A stretch of 24,445 nt of DNA from positions 1-24,445 of IMG/VR virus record IMGVR_UViG_3300044644_000322. One strand, given 5' to 3'. The stretch's first letter is position 1. Every line of letters begins with the position of its first letter. Under the pieces are notes generated by a model. That model saw only the letters and a list, made by a program, of their open reading frames with translations. It searched no databases and was not told where the DNA came from. Positions 20,624-24,445 of the stretch are shown piece by piece. The position numbers and the translations under genes were made by a program. The stretch comes from a virus.

Positions 20624-21979
20624 ATGTCTATCGCAGAACTCATAATGCAGGGAACGCAACGATCATCGGAATCTACCGCATGGGTTGGAGATTCTTTGGC
20701 TAAACTTGGTCAGAATGTAGGGAAAGCATTAGCTGATCGTGAGCAACAGAAGCAAGCGCAAGAGATGCTTCCCATGTTCCAGCAGAGTATGCAGGATGCT
20801 ATGATTCTCGCTAATAAGGGTGATGCTGGATTGGCTTATTCTAAACTGATGCCATTCTTGGCTGATCCAGCGGTTGCGAATAATCCATATATGATGCGAG
20901 CTATACCTGCATTTGAAAAGGGAATAGCGTTTGCAGCGGAAAGCTACGCTAGAAATATCCGAGCAGAAGCATACAGGGATCGCTACAGTGGCGGTGGTGG
21001 GGATGGCGGACTTACAGGGGCGGAATTAGCAGAGCAAGCAATTACTGGGGGAGTTCCAGCCATATCTCAAGGCGAGGAACCAGTAACAGTTATTGATGTA
21101 AATGGAACAGAAAACTTTACAGAAGGAGTAACTGGATTACCTCAAGGAGCAACAATGGCATTTGGAATGAACCAGCCTACTTCGACCGAATTTTCATTAA
21201 GAAATCAACAAGTAAATCAAGATCAAGAACTGATTGCTCCAGTAGAAGAACAGGCCGCAACTCCAAATCAGCAAGCAATGAAGGCTCAAGAGGAGTTTGA
21301 TAAGATGCCTGCATATAAACAAGCATCTGTAGCAAATGTTACTGGATTTAATGCGTTGCCACCACAGCAAAAAGTTCAAGCTGCGAATCAGTCTGTAGCA
21401 TTTGATCCCGGAGCCTCTAAATATGAAGAGGCTAAAATTGATCTTGGTGAATATGGAATTGATGTTGGAAGTATCGGTGTCCCAAAAGTGAATGAGCAAG
21501 TTCGCATCAAGATGACTGCGAGCGGAACTACTACCGATCCAAGTGTTCGTAAAACATTTTCTCAAGATTTTATAAAAGTCGGAGAAGAGCAATATAAGGA
21601 TAACAAAGAGTTTATTTCTAAACTTAGAGACTCTTCATCTAAACTTTCAAGAGAACGTCCCGCTGCTGATCTTCCTACATTTAAAGAAATCTTTCAGCAA
21701 AATGGTGGTATCTTAAATGCAACATTAGCCCCATCTCAATCTGAAGATGAACTTGAGATTAAGAAATACCCATTCGTTGTAGTCCCAAGACAGGGCGCAA
21801 CCCCTATTCCGATTACTGAAAAACAATATGAGATGATTCAAACGATTCAAACTGTTCCAGCAATTGCTAACTCTACGGGATTGAATCTATCTGCATCAAA
21901 AAATCTTCAGAAACAAGAAGTGCCATCTCAAAAATCTGGACAACGCAGACCGATGACTGATATATTTGGCAACAAATGA
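20624..21979 (+). CDS. Internal virion protein, second ejection-type component
   Basis: A 451-residue protein starting 6 bases after the previous stop. The N-terminal ~120 residues are helical (DSLAKLGQNVGKALADREQQ, then AAESYARNIRAEAYRDRY), followed by a Gly-rich hinge (SGGGGDGG), a long low-complexity Gln/Pro/Glu-rich part (~130-250) and a more ordered C-terminal part (VRIKMTASGTTTDPS ... FVVVPRQGATPIPITE). It is not a recognised family; its place between a hydrophobic internal protein and a giant polyvalent protein suggests an internal virion component. The stop overlaps the next start as ATGA. The gene has moderately AT-rich codon use like its neighbours. Confidence 0.55.
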   Translation: MSIAELIMQGTQRSSESTAWVGDSLAKLGQNVGKALADREQQKQAQEMLPMFQQSMQDAMILANKGDAGLAYSKLMPFLADPAVANNPYMMRAIPAFEKGIAFAAESYARNIRAEAYRDRYSGGGGDGGLTGAELAEQAITGGVPAISQGEEPVTVIDVNGTENFTEGVTGLPQGATMAFGMNQPTSTEFSLRNQQVNQDQELIAPVEEQAATPNQQAMKAQEEFDKMPAYKQASVANVTGFNALPPQQKVQAANQSVAFDPGASKYEEAKIDLGEYGIDVGSIGVPKVNEQVRIKMTASGTTTDPSVRKTFSQDFIKVGEEQYKDNKEFISKLRDSSSKLSRERPAADLPTFKEIFQQNGGILNATLAPSQSEDELEIKKYPFVVVPRQGATPIPITEKQYEMIQTIQTVPAIANSTGLNLSASKNLQKQEVPSQKSGQRRPMTDIFGNK

Positions 21980-24445
21980 TCTTCACGGCAGATAAACTTA
22001 AAGAGGCGCGGGATTCTGGATACTCTGATGAAGAAATCTGGGGTTACGTAAGTTCATCTGATGATAGGTTTAATGCAGCAAAATCAGAAGGCTATTCACT
22101 TGATGAAGTAGCCACATTCTTTTCAAGTCAAAAACCAGTAGAAACATCTATTACTGACAAGCTCCAAACAGCAACAGAAGAATTAGAAGCTGGAATTGGC
22201 AGGGCTGGTGGAGCATTTGCGAAATCAGCAGTTGGATCGGCAAGGATGATCACCGATCTATTTGGTGCTAATAATAAAGTATCTAAAGAGATTGCTGGAG
22301 TAGAGGACTACATTGACCAGTTCACTAGCGCACAAGCCAAGCAAGACAAGGAAGAGATTAATAGGTTATTCCAAGAAGCAGAAGGAAAAGGTCTTGGTGC
22401 GAAGGTATTGGCTGGGCTTCAAGCCGTTGCTGTATCTCCAGAGACAATGGTAGCAGAGACTGCTGGATATATGTTGCCATCATTGGCTACTGGCGTATTG
22501 GCTACAATAGCTGCCGCCCCAACAACGGTTGCCATAGGAGCGCAAGCAATAGTTGGAGGCTATCAAGCAGCAGGAATGGTAAAGGGAGATATTTACAAAT
22601 CTGTTTTAGAGTATTCCCGCGAGCAAGGATTAGATGAAGTTGAGGCTGATCGTGCTGCTACGGAGGCTCAAGCGTCTGGAGGAAAAAATTCTGATTTAAT
22701 TCTACTAAACGCAGGGCTTGGGGCATTAGCTGCATCTACCGGAGCAGAAAAGATTGCTGCCAGAATACTTGCTGGCAAGGGAAAAGAAGTCACAAAAAAA
22801 TCCATCGGAGAGTTCTTGAAGCAAGGTGCTATGGCTGGTGGTGTAGAGGCTTTGACAGAAGGAACTCAAGAAGCGGCAGAACAAATCTCACAGAACATCG
22901 CCCTACAAAGACAAGGCAAGGATGTGCCTACTTTCCAGAATGTCCCGCAGGTAGCTACGATGGGCGCAGTGGCAGGTGGTATTATTGGTGGTGGATTAAA
23001 GGGAGTTGAGTTTCTTTCAGCGGAAGAGAAAGCTGAACAAGACATCAATCGCTCCGCAGATAGAGAAGCGAGATCACTTTTTGCTACTGACTCTACAACC
23101 AAAAAGGTTATCAATGATCTTAACCAATCTGAGAATGCGATTGATTCTTTAAGGCAAGAGTTAGACACGCTGGAGCCTACTGATCCAAAAGCACAGCAAT
23201 TGCGGATGCGAATCTCCGAGGAGCAAAAGAAAGCTACAGGACTAAAGCAATCCATTGGAGAAGAATTATCGGAACCGATAACAGAAGCCGAGCGTCAGCA
23301 AGCCGAGTTAGCCAAGGCGATAGTAGAAGAACCTGCCCCAACTGACAAGGAATCCTTGACAGTTCAACCTACAGAAGCTGCTCCCGTAGCCGCGCCAGTA
23401 GAACAAGTAGTTACGCCACCCGTAGAGGTTGCGCCCGCCATCGCAGAGGCCGCGCCAGTTGAGCCAGCCACTCCCGCACCAGTCACCGAGCAAGCTGTAA
23501 CCACTCCAACTACAGGTAAGCCATTTGAGTTTTTCTCAATACGAAACACAGAAAAATCTCCCGATCTTGGAGCGCAGTTTGGGCAAGACATAGAACCAAG
23601 CGGTAAATATGTTTCTGAATCAACTCCAAGCGCCGCTAAGAATCTGGATGAAAGATTTGAGAAAGGAACTGTTCGTTTTGAAAACCCTCTAGTTATTAAC
23701 TTTGGTGGAGAATACGGAAGCGAAACGAACTGGAAGAATGTTTTATCAAGTCAGTATGGAGGCAAGACAGGTGTTGAATTATCGCAATCGGTGCGTGACG
23801 CAGGTTACGATGGGATCGTAACTATTGAACCAGCCAAAGGCCCGAATAGACCAGCATCTACTAGCGAGATTGTTGATATTAGAAGTTTTAAACCAAAGGC
23901 TCAAGCCGTCGAAACAACGCCAGTAGTAGCCACCGCTCCAGCACAACCAGAAGGCATCGCAGTAGGCAACCGCATCAAGCTAGGCAAGAGTCCACAGACA
24001 TACACTATCGAAGAAGTAATCCCGCAGACTGCTAACGACAAGAAGTTCGGCGAGCAGTATTACAATGTAAAGAACGAGCGCACAGGCAAGACGCAGGTAG
24101 TCGAGAAGAACGACATGAAGCCTGTCAGTAGCAGAAGGCGCAAAATGGCATCAGAGCCAGACCCTCTTCCAGAGAATGAAAGATACGGGCAGGTTAAACT
24201 GAACCAAAGAATCCAAAGGTATTTCGGTGGAAAGATTCCAGACCGAATATATGTAGTGGATGACGCAGTAGATAAAGAGAAGAAATACCAAGCGGCATAC
24301 TACCCTGACTTGGGAATTCTTATTGTAAACAATGCTTACATTAAAAAGAACGCGAATGTTGGAGACATCATCGCTCACGAACTAGGTCACTACGCATTCG
24401 GAGATAAGAAATTTAAGGCGGCATTCGATAATTTCTACAACTCTC
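21976..24445 (+). CDS. Polyvalent internal virion protein with ART-like and metallopeptidase-like domains (3' end outside window)
   Basis: ATG 21976 overlaps the previous stop (ATGA) and the frame is open to the window edge (823 residues seen). Order: two short N-terminal repeats (ARDSGYSDEEI, AKSEGYSLDEV); hydrophobic Ala/Gly-rich stretches near 166-195, 240-270 and 328-345, likely membrane-active; a coiled coil around 370-430; a Pro/Ala/Val linker (~450-513); a domain at ~514-643 (FEFFSIRNTEK ... AGYDGIVTI ... EIVDIRSFKP) resembling ADP-ribosyltransferase-like domains of phage polyvalent proteins; an SH3-like stretch (~657-715); then a domain with HELGH (801-805), a zinc-peptidase motif. 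It is probably packaged, ejected and active in the host. ART catalytic residues were not assigned. Confidence 0.65.
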   Translation, partial: MIFTADKLKEARDSGYSDEEIWGYVSSSDDRFNAAKSEGYSLDEVATFFSSQKPVETSITDKLQTATEELEAGIGRAGGAFAKSAVGSARMITDLFGANNKVSKEIAGVEDYIDQFTSAQAKQDKEEINRLFQEAEGKGLGAKVLAGLQAVAVSPETMVAETAGYMLPSLATGVLATIAAAPTTVAIGAQAIVGGYQAAGMVKGDIYKSVLEYSREQGLDEVEADRAATEAQASGGKNSDLILLNAGLGALAASTGAEKIAARILAGKGKEVTKKSIGEFLKQGAMAGGVEALTEGTQEAAEQISQNIALQRQGKDVPTFQNVPQVATMGAVAGGIIGGGLKGVEFLSAEEKAEQDINRSADREARSLFATDSTTKKVINDLNQSENAIDSLRQELDTLEPTDPKAQQLRMRISEEQKKATGLKQSIGEELSEPITEAERQQAELAKAIVEEPAPTDKESLTVQPTEAAPVAAPVEQVVTPPVEVAPAIAEAAPVEPATPAPVTEQAVTTPTTGKPFEFFSIRNTEKSPDLGAQFGQDIEPSGKYVSESTPSAAKNLDERFEKGTVRFENPLVINFGGEYGSETNWKNVLSSQYGGKTGVELSQSVRDAGYDGIVTIEPAKGPNRPASTSEIVDIRSFKPKAQAVETTPVVATAPAQPEGIAVGNRIKLGKSPQTYTIEEVIPQTANDKKFGEQYYNVKNERTGKTQVVEKNDMKPVSSRRRKMASEPDPLPENERYGQVKLNQRIQRYFGGKIPDRIYVVDDAVDKEKKYQAAYYPDLGILIVNNAYIKKNANVGDIIAHELGHYAFGDKKFKAAFDNFYNS
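23266..23281. promoter_or_regulatory. Dispersed palindrome copy 7 (TTATCGGAACCGATAA), inside a gene
   Basis: Exact match to TATCG-N4-CGATA; here the arms extend to seven bases (TTATCGG/CCGATAA). It lies within the polyvalent gene, read as Leu-Ser-Glu-Pro-Ile. Confidence 0.55.

Overview
This window is a block of late, virion-building genes from a tailed phage (Caudoviricetes), all on the + strand and densely packed. The order is scaffold, capsid protein, small structural and receptor-binding proteins, lysis genes, more fibres, a tail-nozzle-like propeller, an adaptor candidate, internal (ejection) proteins and a giant polyvalent internal protein that runs off the right edge. No tape measure, sheath or tail-tube genes are seen, so a short-tailed (podovirus-like) particle is the most likely reading. 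There are no tRNAs, integrase, CRISPR or insertion sequences. The host cannot be named. Start sites lack Shine-Dalgarno sequences and often carry an A-rich leader (AACAAAATAAA-like) before ATG. This points to a host clade that initiates without SD pairing (Bacteroidota, or Verrucomicrobiota-like bacteria, would fit), but this is inference.

Layout. 1-624: 3' end of a scaffold-like protein, then a U-tract terminator and a structured 330-base leader. 961-3371: major capsid protein, a decoration-like protein and a small three-repeat protein. 3423-5090: LamG-like, C1q/TNF-like and short proteins tied together by a shared Cys-Phe repeat. 5127-7915: a coiled-coil fibre, an Mtd-N-like fibre, a further receptor-binding-type protein and its partner. 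7912-8973: lysis cassette (two small holin-like proteins, a lipoprotein, a putative cell-wall enzyme). 9011-14640: two right-handed beta-helix fibres/tailspikes and several accessory fibres. 14645-17383: nozzle-like propeller, a lectin-like fibre tip and a small protein. 17405-18118: an inserted HNH endonuclease gene. 18121-21979: adaptor-like, cupin-like and two ejection-type proteins. 21976-end: polyvalent protein with a predicted ADP-ribosyltransferase-like domain and an HELGH metallopeptidase motif.

The strongest unexplained signal is a dispersed palindrome, TATCG-N4-CGATA. It has seven exact copies where about 0.02 are expected in random sequence of this size, four between genes and three inside genes in unrelated codon contexts. 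The copies lie roughly 2.5-3.0 kb apart or about twice that. They could be operators/stoperators, nucleoid or partition sites, or another phage-wide DNA mark. A second signal is a ~30-residue Cys-Phe repeat present seven times over four adjacent proteins (3105-5090). A third is a set of GC-rich stem-loops without U-tracts placed right after the genes with the most biased codon use (961-2373, 2435-3049, 5127-6044).

How the genes work together: the scaffold and capsid protein build the head; decoration, CF-repeat and fibre proteins coat the particle and bind the host surface; the nozzle and adaptor candidates form the short tail; the internal proteins are packaged and ejected ahead of DNA; the polyvalent protein probably acts on host targets on entry; the lysis cassette releases progeny. 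Many genes overlap by ATGA or TAATG, which suggests translational coupling.
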